From Agrilutibacter niabensis (GTDB lineage Bacteria; Pseudomonadota; Gammaproteobacteria; Xanthomonadales; Xanthomonadaceae), in assembly GCF_042657165.1 (NCBI RefSeq), contig NZ_JBHSNJ010000012.1, positions 310,001 through 374,000 of the forward strand: a DNA stretch of 64,000 nt, read 5' to 3'. The notes under the pieces are model-generated. The model was not told the origin of the DNA. It ran no database searches and saw only the letters and a list, made by a program, of their open reading frames with translations. A program made the translations under genes and the position numbers. The stretch's first letter is position 1, and each line of letters starts with the position of its first letter. This document shows, one piece after another, positions 34,698 to 44,306 of the stretch.

Positions 34698-35574
34698 GCA
34701 TCGGCTTCGCCGGCGGCCGGTGGTACGGCGGCCGCGGGCGCGGTGGATTCGCCGGCACGTCGCGCCCGGGAACCTGCACGATGCGCAGTTCATCGGTGTC
34801 CAGCTGCAGCGCGGTGAGCTTGCCGCCCCATACCGCGCCGGTATCGATCGCGTGCACGCCGTGGCCAATGAAAAGCCCGAGCGTGGACCAGTGCCCACAC
34901 ACGACTTTCAGGTCGCGCTCGATGCGCCCCGGCACCTCGTACCAGGGGTAGAGGCCCGGCGGTTGCGTGCCTGGCGCGCCCTTGTCCTCGAAGCCGATGC
35001 GGCCGCGCGGCGTGCAATAACGCAGGCGGGTGAAGACGTTGATGATCGCGCGATGGCGGTCCACGCCAGCGAGCTTGGGATGCCATGCGGGCTTGTCGCC
35101 GTACATGTTCTTGAGCAGGCGCCCGGCCTGGTCGCCGTGCAGTCGCTCCTCGACTTCGCGCGCGTGGCGTTCGGCCATCGTGGTGGTCCACTTCGGCGCG
35201 AGCCCGGCGTGCACCATCATCCAGCCGAGCGAACGGTCCACGTGCAACAGCTTCTGCGCGCGCAGCCAACCGATCAGCGCGTCGCGGTCGGGCGCGAACA
35301 GCACGCCCTGCAGGTCGGGATTGACCTTGCGCTGTTCTTCCTCGCGGCGCTCGCTGATCGCCAGCAGCGACAGGTCGTGGTTGCCGAGCACGACGACGCT
35401 GTTCTCGCGAAGCGAATGCACCAGCCGCAACGTTTCGACCGACTGGCCACCGCGGTTGACGAGGTCGCCGCAGAACCACAGGCGATCGCGTGCAGGATCG
35501 AATGCCAGCTTTTCCAGCAACCGCTGTGTCGCGTCGTAGCAGCCCTGCAGGTCGCCAATCGCCCAGACCGTCAT
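34690..35574 (-). CDS. apaH: Diadenosine tetraphosphatase (symmetrical)
   Basis: A 294-residue metallophosphatase that splits Ap4A into two ADP and can decap Np4-RNA. The calcineurin-type motifs are GDLQGC, FCGDLVNRGGQSVET and VVLGNHD. FIGHGVHAIDTGAVWGGKLT is near the C-terminus. Start overlaps the apaG stop by one base (TGATG). The Pro-rich last 15 residues extend into the folA end. Conserved with apaG and rsmA. Confidence 0.97.
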   Translation of the reverse strand: MTVWAIGDLQGCYDATQRLLEKLAFDPARDRLWFCGDLVNRGGQSVETLRLVHSLRENSVVVLGNHDLSLLAISERREEEQRKVNPDLQGVLFAPDRDALIGWLRAQKLLHVDRSLGWMMVHAGLAPKWTTTMAERHAREVEERLHGDQAGRLLKNMYGDKPAWHPKLAGVDRHRAIINVFTRLRYCTPRGRIGFEDKGAPGTQPPGLYPWYEVPGRIERDLKVVCGHWSTLGLFIGHGVHAIDTGAVWGGKLTALQLDTDELRIVQVPGRDVPANPPRPRPPYHRPPAKPMPT

Positions 35575-35951
35575 CAGTGCAGGGTCCGCGGGATGGTCAG
35601 GGTGAAGGCCGGAATCGGCGCGGCGAAACGCGTGCCGTCATCGGCCAGCATCTGGTAGTCGCCGCACATCGTGCCCAGGTCCGTCTCGAGCACGGCGCCA
35701 GAGGTGTATTCGAAGTCCTCGCCTGGACGCAGGTACGGTTGTTCTCCGACGACGCCGTCGCCTTCGACTTCCTCGGTCTTGCCGTTGGCGTCGGTGATGA
35801 TCCAGTGGCGCGTCAGCAGGCGCGCGGGTACCTGGCCGCTGTTGCGGATGCGGATGGTGTAGGCGAAGACGTAGCGATCCTGCTCGGGCTCGGACTGGTC
35901 GTCGAGATAGCGGGTGGCGACATCGATGTCGATGGCGTAAAGGCGTTCCAT
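35574..35951 (-). CDS. apaG: ApaG domain protein
   Basis: A 125-residue ApaG protein with a fibronectin-III-like beta fold. Conserved parts are YVFAYTIRIRNSGQVPARLLTRHWIITDANG, VVGEQPYLRPGEDFEYTSG, and MCGDYQMLADDG. It is linked to Co/Mg phenotypes in Salmonella but has no established biochemical activity. It precedes apaH with a one-base overlap and lies 129 bp after rsmA in the minus direction. Confidence 0.95.
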   Translation of the reverse strand: MERLYAIDIDVATRYLDDQSEPEQDRYVFAYTIRIRNSGQVPARLLTRHWIITDANGKTEEVEGDGVVGEQPYLRPGEDFEYTSGAVLETDLGTMCGDYQMLADDGTRFAAPIPAFTLTIPRTLH

Positions 35952-36080
35952 GGCCGCAGTGTAAGGCGCGACGCCGCCCGCGGTACACCCGAAGCCGTGT
36001 CGGCGCGGAAGCCGCGCGCGGACGATGCGAGACCTGGGCGTTCGTCGGGTGATGGCGGCCGCAAGCAGCGCCCGGAGCCC

Positions 36081-36887
36081 CTAGTCCGACAGCGAATTCG
36101 CCAGCCGCACGAAATCGGCGACATCGATCTGTTCCGCGCGCGCGTCGGGACGCACGCCCGCCGCTTCGATCGCCGCCGTGTCGCATTGCTGCGACAGCGC
36201 ATTGCGCAGCGTCTTGCGGCGTTGGCCGAATGCGTCGCGCACGACGGCCTCGAACTTCGCGTGGTCGCGGACGCCGATCGTGGCCGGATCGCGCGGCACC
36301 ATCCGCACCACCGCGGAGTCGACCTTCGGCGGCGGCCGGAATGCCCCCGGCGGCACGTCGAACAGCGGCGTTACGTGGCAGTAGGCCTGCAGCATCACGC
36401 TCAGCCGTCCATACACCTTGCTGCCGGGGCCGGCGGCCATGCGGTCGACGACTTCCTTCTGCAGCATGAAGTGCATGTCGCGGATCGCGGCTGCGTGCTC
36501 CAGCGCGTGGAAGAGGATCGGCGAGGACAGGTTGTAGGGCAGGTTCCCGACCAGGCGCAGGCGGGCGCCTTCGCCACCGTTGTGGGCCAGCGCGGTGAAG
36601 TCGACGGTGAGCACGTCGCGATGGATCACTTCGAGCGTCCCGTGGGCGCGCGCGGCTTCGGTGAGCGGGAAGATCAGGTCGCGATCGAATTCGATGACGG
36701 TGAGTTCGCCATGCCGGTCGAGCAGCGGGAAGGTGATCGCGCCCTGGCCCGGACCGATTTCGACCAGGCGATCGCCCGGCTGCGGATCCACGGCCTGCAC
36801 GATCTTGCTGATGATCCCGCGCTCGTGCAGGAAGTGCTGGCCCAGGTGCTTCTTGGCCGGTTCGGTGAAGGCGCTGGAGCGGCTCAT
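36081..36887 (-). CDS. rsmA: 16S rRNA (adenine1518-N6/adenine1519-N6)-dimethyltransferase RsmA
   Basis: A 268-residue SAM-dependent methyltransferase that dimethylates two adjacent adenines of 16S rRNA. It has KKHLGQHFLHERGIISKIV, VEIGPGQGAITFPLL, NLPYNLSSPILFH and VPPGAFRPPPKVDSAVVRM. Length and domain order are standard. It lies 36 bp downstream of pdxA on the minus strand, as in E. coli (pdxA-rsmA-apaG-apaH). Confidence 0.97.
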   Translation of the reverse strand: MSRSSAFTEPAKKHLGQHFLHERGIISKIVQAVDPQPGDRLVEIGPGQGAITFPLLDRHGELTVIEFDRDLIFPLTEAARAHGTLEVIHRDVLTVDFTALAHNGGEGARLRLVGNLPYNLSSPILFHALEHAAAIRDMHFMLQKEVVDRMAAGPGSKVYGRLSVMLQAYCHVTPLFDVPPGAFRPPPKVDSAVVRMVPRDPATIGVRDHAKFEAVVRDAFGQRRKTLRNALSQQCDTAAIEAAGVRPDARAEQIDVADFVRLANSLSD

Positions 36888-36923
36888 GCGGGGATTATGT
36901 GCTCGTGCGGGAGGGCGCGCGCA

Positions 36924-37904
36924 TCACGCGCGGCGCATGCGCAGGGTGGCGATGCGCGCGCAGGTGTCGACGGCTGCGATCAGGCTGGAAGGATTGGCGA
37001 GGCCACGACCGGCGAGGTCGAGCGCAGTGCCGTGGTCGACGGCGACGCGGGGGTAGGGCAGGCCCAGGGTGAGGTTCACGGCCTGCTCGAAGCCGCTGTA
37101 CTTGAGCACCGGCAGGCCCTGGTCGTGGTACATCGCGACCACGGCGTCGAAGCCGCGCAGTTTTCCCGGCAGGAAGGCCGTGTCTGCGGGTAGCGGACCC
37201 ACGAGTTGCATTCCTTCGGCCCGCAGGGCGGCAAGCACCGGTTCGATGACTTCGATTTCCTCGCCGCCCAGATGTCCCCCTTCGCCCGCGTGCGGATTGA
37301 GGCCAAGGACGGCAACCACGGGATCGGCGATGCCGAAATCGCGGTGCAGCGCGGCATGCGTGACGCGCAGAGTGCGTTCGACCGACAGCGGCGTGATCGC
37401 ATCAGCGACTGCACGCAGCGGCAGGTGCGTGGTGACCAGCGCGACCCGGACGATGTCGTTGGCCAGCATCATGACCACGTCGCGCCCCGCCTGTTGCGCC
37501 AACAGTTCGGTAGTTCCGGTGTAGGCGATGCCACCTTCGTTGATCGCCGCCTTGTGCACCGGGCCGGTGACCAGGCCGTCGAAGTCGCCACGCAGGCAGC
37601 CTTCCGCCGCCTTCAGCAGTGCGCCGATGACGGCGGGGGCATTGTCGGGATCCGGTTCGCCGAACACCGGGACGGTGGCGCTGGGGATCTCAACCACGGC
37701 AAGTTCCCCGGCGCGATGCACCGATTGGCCGGGAGCCACGATCGTGAGCGGTAGGGACAGGGCCTCAGCGGCCGCCCGCAGGCTGCGCGGATCGGCGAAG
37801 ACCGTCAGTTGATGTCCGTGCGGTTGCTGGGCGAGCCGCACGCACAGTTCCGGCCCGACGCCAGCCGGTTCACCCGGGACCAGCGCGAGCCGGACAGGGG
37901 GCAT
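36924..37904 (-). CDS. pdxA: 4-hydroxythreonine-4-phosphate dehydrogenase
   Basis: A 326-residue enzyme of pyridoxal phosphate synthesis. It shows LVPGEPAGVGPELCV, TGPVHKAAINEGG, TGTTELLAQQAGRDVVMML, VLGLNPHAGEGGHLG and MYHDQGLPVLKYSGFEQAVN, including the metal-ligand His residues. Start lies 3 bp after the surA stop. The gene order surA-pdxA-rsmA is conserved in gammaproteobacteria. Confidence 0.97.
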   Translation of the reverse strand: MPPVRLALVPGEPAGVGPELCVRLAQQPHGHQLTVFADPRSLRAAAEALSLPLTIVAPGQSVHRAGELAVVEIPSATVPVFGEPDPDNAPAVIGALLKAAEGCLRGDFDGLVTGPVHKAAINEGGIAYTGTTELLAQQAGRDVVMMLANDIVRVALVTTHLPLRAVADAITPLSVERTLRVTHAALHRDFGIADPVVAVLGLNPHAGEGGHLGGEEIEVIEPVLAALRAEGMQLVGPLPADTAFLPGKLRGFDAVVAMYHDQGLPVLKYSGFEQAVNLTLGLPYPRVAVDHGTALDLAGRGLANPSSLIAAVDTCARIATLRMRRA

Positions 37905-37907
37905 GGC

Positions 37908-39275
37908 TCAGCCGTTCGGCTCTTCGGCCGGCTTCTTGTCGGCCGTCGGCTTGGCGGGCTCGTCCGCCGGCAGGCCGTTGCGCATGTCGAGGAAGTAGGC
38001 TTCGCCACGCATTTCCTGCAGGTAGCGGTTCCACTCGTCCTCGAGCTTGCGGCGGCCGATGGTGTCGCTGATGCGCGCGCGGCGGTTCTCTTCGCCCGAG
38101 TCGGTCTGGCGGGTGGCTACGCGCTGGGCGATGTGCCAGCCGGCGTCGGTGCGGAAGGGGGCCGAGATCTGGCCATCCGTCAACGCCGCCACCCGGCCGC
38201 CGAAATCGGTGCCGAACTGTTCCGGCACGAACCAGCCCAGGTCGCCGCCCTTGGCCTGCGAGTTGAGATCCTGCGATTCCTGGCGAGCCACTTCGGCGAA
38301 ATCGGCACCACCCTTGAGGCGTGCGGCGATGGTGTCGATGCGCGCCTTGGCCGCCGCTTCGTTGGTCGTCTGGTCGACTCGGATCAGGATGTGGCGGGCA
38401 TGCACCTGCGTCACCACGGCGCCGGCGGCCGACTGGGCCTCGTCGCGCACCTCCACCACCTTGAGCAGCTGGAAGCCACTGGCTCCGCGCAACGGGGCGC
38501 TGACGTCGCCGGGCTTCATGTTCTTGATGAGCGAAGCGAACGCGGCCGGGATCTCGTCCATCGAGCGCCAGCCCAGATCGCCGCCTTCGAGCGCGTTGGG
38601 ACTGTCGGAATAGCGCACGGCCGCGGCCGGGAAATCCATCTCGCCGCGGCTGATCAGGCCCTGGACGCCTTCGATCTTGCTGCGTGCGGTACTGATCTGC
38701 TCGGGCGTCGCGCCTTCCGGCAGTGCCACCAGGATGTGGGCGAGGTGGAACTGGGCGCCGGCGTTCTTCTGGGCGGACATGGCCGCCTCGATTTCAGACT
38801 CGCTGACCGAGATGCGGCTCTGCGCGAAGCGCTGGCGCAGGCGCTGCACGACCAGCTCGTCGCGGATGGAGTTGCGGAAATCCTCGAACGTGCCGCCATC
38901 GGCCAAGGCCTGCTGGCGCAACTGCTCAGGGGTCAACCGGTTCTGCTGCGCGATGCTGGCGATGGCGTTGTCGACTTCCTGGTCGGTTACGCGCACGCCG
39001 GTCTGTTCGGCGCGGGCCAGCTGCAACTTCACCAGGACCAGGCGCTCCAGCACCTGGCGTTCCAGCACGTCGCGCGGCGGCAGCTGATTCTCGCGACCCG
39101 CGTATTGGCGGGTGACGTTGCCGACGGCGCGATCGAGCTCGCTGCGCAGGACCACGTCTTCGTCGACCACGGCGGCGATGCGATCGAGGGGCTGCAGGCC
39201 TGCCTGCTGCTGGGCGAAAACCGGGGCGGCGGACAGGACGACGGCCGCGAGGAGGCACGCAAACAGTTTCTTCAT
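37908..39275 (-). CDS. surA: Periplasmic chaperone and peptidyl-prolyl isomerase SurA
   Basis: A 455-residue periplasmic protein needed for outer-membrane protein assembly. Signal peptide about 1-21 (LLAAVVLSAAPVFA). The N-terminal chaperone region begins LDRIAAVVDEDVVLRSELDR. Two parvulin domains follow (about 175-275: FHLAHILVALPEGAT; about 290-390: VHARHILIRVDQTT), then a C-terminal helix with RRKLEDEWNRYLQEMRGEAY. A charged tail rich in Ala, Lys and Glu ends the protein. ATG 39275 overlaps the lptD stop by 4 bp. It presumably assists LptD folding. Confidence 0.97.
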   Translation of the reverse strand: MKKLFACLLAAVVLSAAPVFAQQQAGLQPLDRIAAVVDEDVVLRSELDRAVGNVTRQYAGRENQLPPRDVLERQVLERLVLVKLQLARAEQTGVRVTDQEVDNAIASIAQQNRLTPEQLRQQALADGGTFEDFRNSIRDELVVQRLRQRFAQSRISVSESEIEAAMSAQKNAGAQFHLAHILVALPEGATPEQISTARSKIEGVQGLISRGEMDFPAAAVRYSDSPNALEGGDLGWRSMDEIPAAFASLIKNMKPGDVSAPLRGASGFQLLKVVEVRDEAQSAAGAVVTQVHARHILIRVDQTTNEAAAKARIDTIAARLKGGADFAEVARQESQDLNSQAKGGDLGWFVPEQFGTDFGGRVAALTDGQISAPFRTDAGWHIAQRVATRQTDSGEENRRARISDTIGRRKLEDEWNRYLQEMRGEAYFLDMRNGLPADEPAKPTADKKPAEEPNG

Positions 39276-41758
39276 GGAATGGGGTCTGGAACCAGGTCGC
39301 TGTCGGTGTGGATCACCGACGAGGGCGGGACGAGATAGAGGTCGTCGCGGTCGTAGCCGAGGATAGCACGGCGCAGGATACGGCCTGTGTCCTGACCGGC
39401 CGAGCCCAGGCCCTTCAGTTCGAACTCCACCTGCAGGCTGGAGTTCAGGTCGCCGGTGCGAGTGCGCAGATAGCGCCGGCCCAGCACGCGCACGGCCAGG
39501 CAGCAGCTCTCCCATTGCACGCCGGCGATCTGTTCCAGCGCCTTGTGATCGAGCAGCGAGTAGTAGTAGCGCCCGACCACGCTCCAGTTGTCGTTGACCG
39601 GGTACAGGAAGGAGAAGTCGGCCTGCTCGAAGAGGTCGTTGCGGCTGATCGCATCGCGCCGGTAGCGGTAACCGATGTTGACGATGCCGGTGTCGCGGAT
39701 CAGATAGCGCGCGCGGAGACTGGCGAGATTGGTCCCGCGGTACTGGGGGTCCCACTGGTAGGCCGCGGTGATGTTCCAGCGGTCGCTGGGAGCCACCGTA
39801 GCCTCGGCGACCCAGGCGGACTTGCCTTCCTGGGCGGGGATGACCTCCGGCGTCAGCTCATAAGGCGGCATCAGCACGCGCGACGTATCGAAGTACTTGA
39901 TCTGCCCCAGGCTGAGCGCCAGGCGCTCGCGGCCGTCATCCTCGCTGATCAGGCGGGTCGTCAGTGCGGCCGTGAGCTGGTTTGCGTCGGCCTGGCGATC
40001 CGCTCCGCCGAAACGGTTGTCGCGAAACAGCTGGCCCCAGCTGAAGGTCAGCGGTGCGGTATCGAAGATCGGCAGGCCGTCCTGGTTCTCGTATGGAACG
40101 TGCAGGTAGTAGAGGCGTGGCTCCAGCGTGTGCAGGTAACGATCGCCACGGATGGTGGCGTCGCGATCGAAATACAGGCCTGCATCGACGCTGGTGATCG
40201 GCAGGCTTCGGTTGGGTGTGCTGTCGCGGAACTGTTCGGAGAGCAGAGCGATATTCGCGACCGTAGGGAGGATCCGGTAGCGCGACGCGTACTCGCGTGC
40301 GCGGTCCTCGGCGGTTCCGTCCAGTTGATAGGCGGTGTAACGCCAGGCCAGCTTGGGGCGCAGGAACCAGCTGCTGCCTTCGAGCGGGAGGCTCACGAAC
40401 GGCTTGAAGTCGAAACGGCTGCCGGCGGGGACGTGCAGGTCAGGGCCCGCCCGGGTGATGCTCTCGTGTTCGAAGCGGACGGCTTCCGTGTCGACCCCCG
40501 CCTCGAACCAGTCGCCAAAGGGCTGGGCCCATGAGAGGTAGGCGCGGGGCAGCCGGTCGAATCGAAGGCTGCGCTCGGTCAGGGTGTAATCGGCCAACTG
40601 GTTGCGGTTGGCCATGAAGCCTGCCTGCCAGTAACGATCGCGGCCGTAGATGCCGGCGGAGCTCGTCACGAACGAGTTGGAGATGCCGTACAGGCTGCTG
40701 CTGAAGTCCTCGAAGTAGTGGGTGTCGCTGACCCAGCCCAGGTCCGCGCGCGCGTACCAATTGCGATTGAGCCTGTGGATCGTGTTGAGCCGGAAGGCTC
40801 CGCGATCGTCTTCCGGGAGCGTTGCGCCCGGGATCGGGATGCCGTTCACGTTGTTGAGATAGCGCCACTCTTCATTGCTCGGCAGGTCGTCGTGCGGCAT
40901 GTAGTTGCCCCACGCCCGGCCGCTGCCTTTCGGATACAGCCAACGGAACTCACCGCCCAGTGACCCGCCGCGGTCGCTCATGTAGCGTGGGTTGAGGGTG
41001 GCATCGTAATTCGGTGCCAGGTTGAGATAGATCGGCTGGCGCCAGTCGAAGCCGTTGCGTCCGGAGAACGAGATCGACGGATACAGCAGTCCAGTACGGC
41101 GGCGATCATCGACCGGGAACATGAACCACGGCACGTGCAGGATCGGCACCTTGCCGATGCGCAGGGTCGCGTTTCGCGCGACGCCCAGGCCTTCCTCGGT
41201 GTTGATGTCGATGCGGCGCGCGCGCAGTTCCCACACGCGCTGTCCTGGATCGCAGGTCGAATACGTGGAGCCGATCAAAGCGCCTTCCGCGCCGTGCATC
41301 TCGATGGCTTGGGCACCGCCGTTGCCGCGACGCTTGGTCAGCTGGTACTGCAGGTCCTCGATCCGGTGGGTGTCCTTTTCCTGGTTGCCGGTGGCGCGCT
41401 GCGCGACCACGCGCATGCCGGAATCCTGGTAGCGCACGCTGCCTTCGGCGACGTAATCGCCGGAGTCGCGGTTGAAGGTCAGCTTGTCGGTGTGCAGAGA
41501 CTGGTCGCCACGGCTCAGCGACACGTTGCCCTGGATGAGCGTGTCCGAATTCTCCAGGTCCTGGAGTTCGTCGCCCTCGATGTCGGTGGGTTGCCCGGGA
41601 CGGGTTTCCGGTGAGCCCGCTGCGGGTTCGTCAAAGCCGGGGAGGGCGTCGACGGCCGGGCACAAGCCCCAGTTCTCCTCCTCGTCATCCCTGGCGTAAG
41701 CGGGCAGCGCCAGCGCGATGCAGAGCGACAACGGGAGCAGGCGAAAGCTGGGGCGCAC
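39272..41758 (-). CDS. lptD: LPS-assembly protein LptD
   Basis: An 828-residue outer-membrane barrel that, with LptE, inserts LPS into the outer leaflet. Signal peptide about 1-22; N-terminal OstA-like jellyroll (about 60-200) with DKLTFNRDSGDYVAEG; then a large beta-barrel. The four conserved disulfide cysteines are visible: Cys33, Cys169, Cys752 and Cys753. It starts at GTG 41758; no in-frame ATG is near. It heads the lptD-surA-pdxA-rsmA-apaG-apaH operon. A 12-bp palindrome lies at 41773-41784, just upstream of the start. Confidence 0.97.
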   Translation of the reverse strand: MRPSFRLLPLSLCIALALPAYARDDEEENWGLCPAVDALPGFDEPAAGSPETRPGQPTDIEGDELQDLENSDTLIQGNVSLSRGDQSLHTDKLTFNRDSGDYVAEGSVRYQDSGMRVVAQRATGNQEKDTHRIEDLQYQLTKRRGNGGAQAIEMHGAEGALIGSTYSTCDPGQRVWELRARRIDINTEEGLGVARNATLRIGKVPILHVPWFMFPVDDRRRTGLLYPSISFSGRNGFDWRQPIYLNLAPNYDATLNPRYMSDRGGSLGGEFRWLYPKGSGRAWGNYMPHDDLPSNEEWRYLNNVNGIPIPGATLPEDDRGAFRLNTIHRLNRNWYARADLGWVSDTHYFEDFSSSLYGISNSFVTSSAGIYGRDRYWQAGFMANRNQLADYTLTERSLRFDRLPRAYLSWAQPFGDWFEAGVDTEAVRFEHESITRAGPDLHVPAGSRFDFKPFVSLPLEGSSWFLRPKLAWRYTAYQLDGTAEDRAREYASRYRILPTVANIALLSEQFRDSTPNRSLPITSVDAGLYFDRDATIRGDRYLHTLEPRLYYLHVPYENQDGLPIFDTAPLTFSWGQLFRDNRFGGADRQADANQLTAALTTRLISEDDGRERLALSLGQIKYFDTSRVLMPPYELTPEVIPAQEGKSAWVAEATVAPSDRWNITAAYQWDPQYRGTNLASLRARYLIRDTGIVNIGYRYRRDAISRNDLFEQADFSFLYPVNDNWSVVGRYYYSLLDHKALEQIAGVQWESCCLAVRVLGRRYLRTRTGDLNSSLQVEFELKGLGSAGQDTGRILRRAILGYDRDDLYLVPPSSVIHTDSDLVPDPIP

Positions 41759-42251
41759 GCGGGCATCCGGGTCCGTTCAAACGGCCGCTAGCTTGCCGCA
41801 TCCCATGCATACGGGCAATGCAGACGCCATCTGGCGGGCTTCGGCGTTCATCTTCCGAGCTGCACCGGAAACCGATGGCGAGCACGACCAATCAAGGGCG
41901 TGGAAACCAGCAGCGGAGGAGGAAGCGGTCCCACCTTGTTCGTTGGAGCCGCATGGTGGGCAGCCACGCCTGCGCCGCGCTGCCCGAGAGACCGCATTCA
42001 ACGTCGCCACGGCTGCCATGGCAACGGTGGGTGAAATTGATGTGCACGCAGTGTGCCCTGTGCTGGGGTGCGAGCTCCCCGACGCCGACGGCACGCGACC
42101 AGCCACCATGCCATTGCATCAACCGGCAGCAGGGCCACGATCGCCGACAGGCCGGCGAACCATCGGGGAAGCGACTTCGTCAGCGTCAGCACAAGCGAAA
42201 GCGGCGGACCGTTGCCGGGCCGCCGCCTCTATCCAAAGAGTGGACTTCGCG
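41759..42251. other. 493-bp stretch with no supported gene between lptD and the serine hydrolase
   Basis: Reading frames here give Arg/Pro/Ala-rich or Cys/His-rich peptides without family features. A GTG-initiated frame on the minus strand (41998-42192) has a hydrophobic N-terminus but no ribosome site. It contains the palindrome CCGTTCAAACGG (41773-41784) near the lptD start and a hairpin at 42201-42226. It likely holds the lptD promoter and perhaps gene remains. Confidence 0.5.
42191..42226 (-). terminator. Candidate terminator of the serine hydrolase gene
   Basis: On the minus strand a 7-bp perfect stem (42201-42207 with 42220-42226, 12-base loop) is followed by TTTCGCTTGT. It lies 25 bp past the hydrolase stop. 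The T-tract is imperfect. Confidence 0.4.
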
Positions 42252-43634
42252 CTACTCGGGCGACGCCGTCGTCTTGGTGCTGGTAGTGCCGGCGTCATCG
42301 GCGTCGCTTGGCGCGGCGCCCGCCTTGCCATTAGTGGCAAATAGCGACGGCTCGTCGAATTCCACATCCAGCCAAGCCCGATCGCCGAGGCCGATGGCGC
42401 GGTCGAGCATGGTCGGCAGCAGTCCGGTGGGCAGCGAACTCTCGCTGTTCCAGAGCAGCGCGATACCAAGGTCGCGATCCGGCAGCATCGCCACTACGCC
42501 GCGATAGCCCTGCACCGCCCCGCCATGGAAGACGAGGTTATGACCGGCATAGTCATAGACTCGCCAGCCCAAGGCATAGCTGGCGCTATTGAGGCGTTCG
42601 CGCCGCCAGGACGAACCGCGGATTTCCGTCGGGGTAGCAACCAGCGGCTGGTGCAGCGTGGCCAGCAGGGGTGCGGACAGGACATCAGGCCGGTGGCCGG
42701 TCTGGGCCAACAGCCATTGGGCCATGTCCAGCGCGCTGGCATTGACGCCTGCGGCGGGGGCGACATGGTAGTAGCTCGCCTTCGGCGTCAGGGACAGCCA
42801 GCCACCGCGGGTGCGGACGTGCGGACGCGCCCAGTTGGGGCTGGCGAGGATGCCGTCGAGGCCGACGCTGGCATCGTTCATCCCCAGCGGTCGCAGGATG
42901 CGTTTCTCAACGGCTTGTCCGTAGGGCATCCCCGAGGCGCCCTGGATGACGTCGCCGATCAGGCTGAAGGCGATGTTCTGGTAGCCGTAGCAGGTGCCCG
43001 GAGCGCATTCCATCGGCGCGTAGGCCAGCTTGCGGGTCAGCGTCGCGTAGTCGACGTTGGCTTCGAGGTCGCGGTCATAGGCGTTGTGGCGCAGGCCCAC
43101 GCGGTGGCTCAGCAGGTTCGCCACGGTGACCTGCTGGGCGGCCAGGGGATCGGCCAGGCGGAAGTTGGGGTCGTACTGGGTAATGCGCGTGTCCCAGCGC
43201 AGCGTCCCGTCATTGACCATCAGGCCGGTGAGCGTCCCCGCGAAGGCCTTGGACAGCGAGGCCAGGCGGAACACGGTGTGGCCGTCGACGGGCAGGGGAG
43301 CGCGGGTATCGGTAATGCCATAGCCACGTGCACTCAGCACCCGGCCGTTGTGGACGATGGCCATGGCCATGCCTGGCACGCGGCGCTTGGCGACGAGTTG
43401 TTCAGCAACCGCCTCGAACTGGCGGACGTCGAAGTTCGAGCCCAGCGGCAGGACGCTCGGCGCGGAGCTGCGGTCGATATAACCCGATCGCGACACTTGC
43501 GCCTGCGGGGCGGCCTTGCCTTCCCAGCGCATAGGCGTCTGGGCAGCAGACCCGAGGGCCTGGGTCATCAGGCACGAGAGGATCAATCCGGCTTGCCACA
43601 TCCTGCGGGACCGGCGGCGGGATATTTCTTTCAT
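42252..43634 (-). CDS. Serine hydrolase of the beta-lactamase class C / esterase family
   Basis: A 460-residue exported protein with a signal peptide near residues 12-32 (WQAGLILSCLMTQALGSAAQ). The three penicillin-binding-like motifs are SLSK (in RLASLSKAFAGTL), YQN (GYQNIAFSLIG) and HGG (VFHGGAVQGYRG). They fit AmpC-like beta-lactamases, D-aminopeptidases and esterases alike; substrate is not deducible. Start ATG 43634 chosen as it directly precedes the signal peptide; an ATG at 43676 is possible. Divergent from lemA2 across 75 bp. Confidence 0.88.
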   Translation of the reverse strand: MKEISRRRSRRMWQAGLILSCLMTQALGSAAQTPMRWEGKAAPQAQVSRSGYIDRSSAPSVLPLGSNFDVRQFEAVAEQLVAKRRVPGMAMAIVHNGRVLSARGYGITDTRAPLPVDGHTVFRLASLSKAFAGTLTGLMVNDGTLRWDTRITQYDPNFRLADPLAAQQVTVANLLSHRVGLRHNAYDRDLEANVDYATLTRKLAYAPMECAPGTCYGYQNIAFSLIGDVIQGASGMPYGQAVEKRILRPLGMNDASVGLDGILASPNWARPHVRTRGGWLSLTPKASYYHVAPAAGVNASALDMAQWLLAQTGHRPDVLSAPLLATLHQPLVATPTEIRGSSWRRERLNSASYALGWRVYDYAGHNLVFHGGAVQGYRGVVAMLPDRDLGIALLWNSESSLPTGLLPTMLDRAIGLGDRAWLDVEFDEPSLFATNGKAGAAPSDADDAGTTSTKTTASPE

Positions 43635-43709
43635 CGCTCGCAGCGCCTGCGTATGCTGTAAATCGCGCCCGATCATAGCGCCAAAATTCAAGGGAAGGGG
43701 AGAACAAGC

Positions 43710-44306
43710 ATGTTCAGCTTGCTGATTTTGTTGGGTTTGGTGATCCTGTTGGCGTTCTGGATCGTCGGCATTTACAACGGCCTGATTACCGCCCGGAATG
43801 CCTTCCGGAATGCCTTCGCCCAGATCGACGTGCAGCTCCAGCGCCGCTTCGACCTCATCCCCAACCTGGTGGAAACCGTGAAGGGGTACCTCGCCCACGA
43901 GCGCGAGACCCTGGAAGCGGTCATTGCCGCACGAGGGGCCGCGATCTCCGGCCTGTCGGCCGCCAAGGCCAGCCCGGGCGATCCCGCAGCCATGGAACAG
44001 CTTGCGGCTACCCAGGGCCAGCTCAACAGCGCGCTCGGGCGCCTGCTCGCCGTCGCCGAGGCCTACCCGGACCTCAAGGCCAACCAGAACATGATGCAGC
44101 TCACCGAGGAGCTGACCTCCACCGAGAACAAGGTCGCCTTCGCACGGCAGGCGTTCAATGACAGCGTCATGGCCTACAACAACCGACGCGAAGTGTTTCC
44201 GTCCAGCGTAGTCGCCGGCATGTTCAACTTCGCTCCCGCCGCGTTGCTGGAAATCCCGGCAGAACAGCAGGCGCAGGTGCGCGCGGCGCCGAAGGTGCAG
44301 TTCTGA
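43710..44306 (+). CDS. LemA family protein, second copy
   Basis: A 198-residue protein with an N-terminal TM segment (about 3-22, LLILLGLVILLAFWIVGIYN) rather than a lipobox. The LemA core is FAQIDVQLQRRFDLIPNLVE, HERETLEAVIAARG, LKANQNMMQLTEELTSTENK and VFPSSVVAGMF. GGGGAG precedes the ATG. It is followed after 129 bp by an M48 metallopeptidase, the LemA-HtpX type pairing, which suggests a role in membrane protein quality control. It differs clearly from the LemA at 30298. Confidence 0.93.
   Translation: MFSLLILLGLVILLAFWIVGIYNGLITARNAFRNAFAQIDVQLQRRFDLIPNLVETVKGYLAHERETLEAVIAARGAAISGLSAAKASPGDPAAMEQLAATQGQLNSALGRLLAVAEAYPDLKANQNMMQLTEELTSTENKVAFARQAFNDSVMAYNNRREVFPSSVVAGMFNFAPAALLEIPAEQQAQVRAAPKVQF

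Noticed and set aside
41998..42192. 64-codon minus-strand frame with a hydrophobic N-terminus
   Set aside because: GTG start without a ribosome site and an Arg-rich tail; not supported as a gene.
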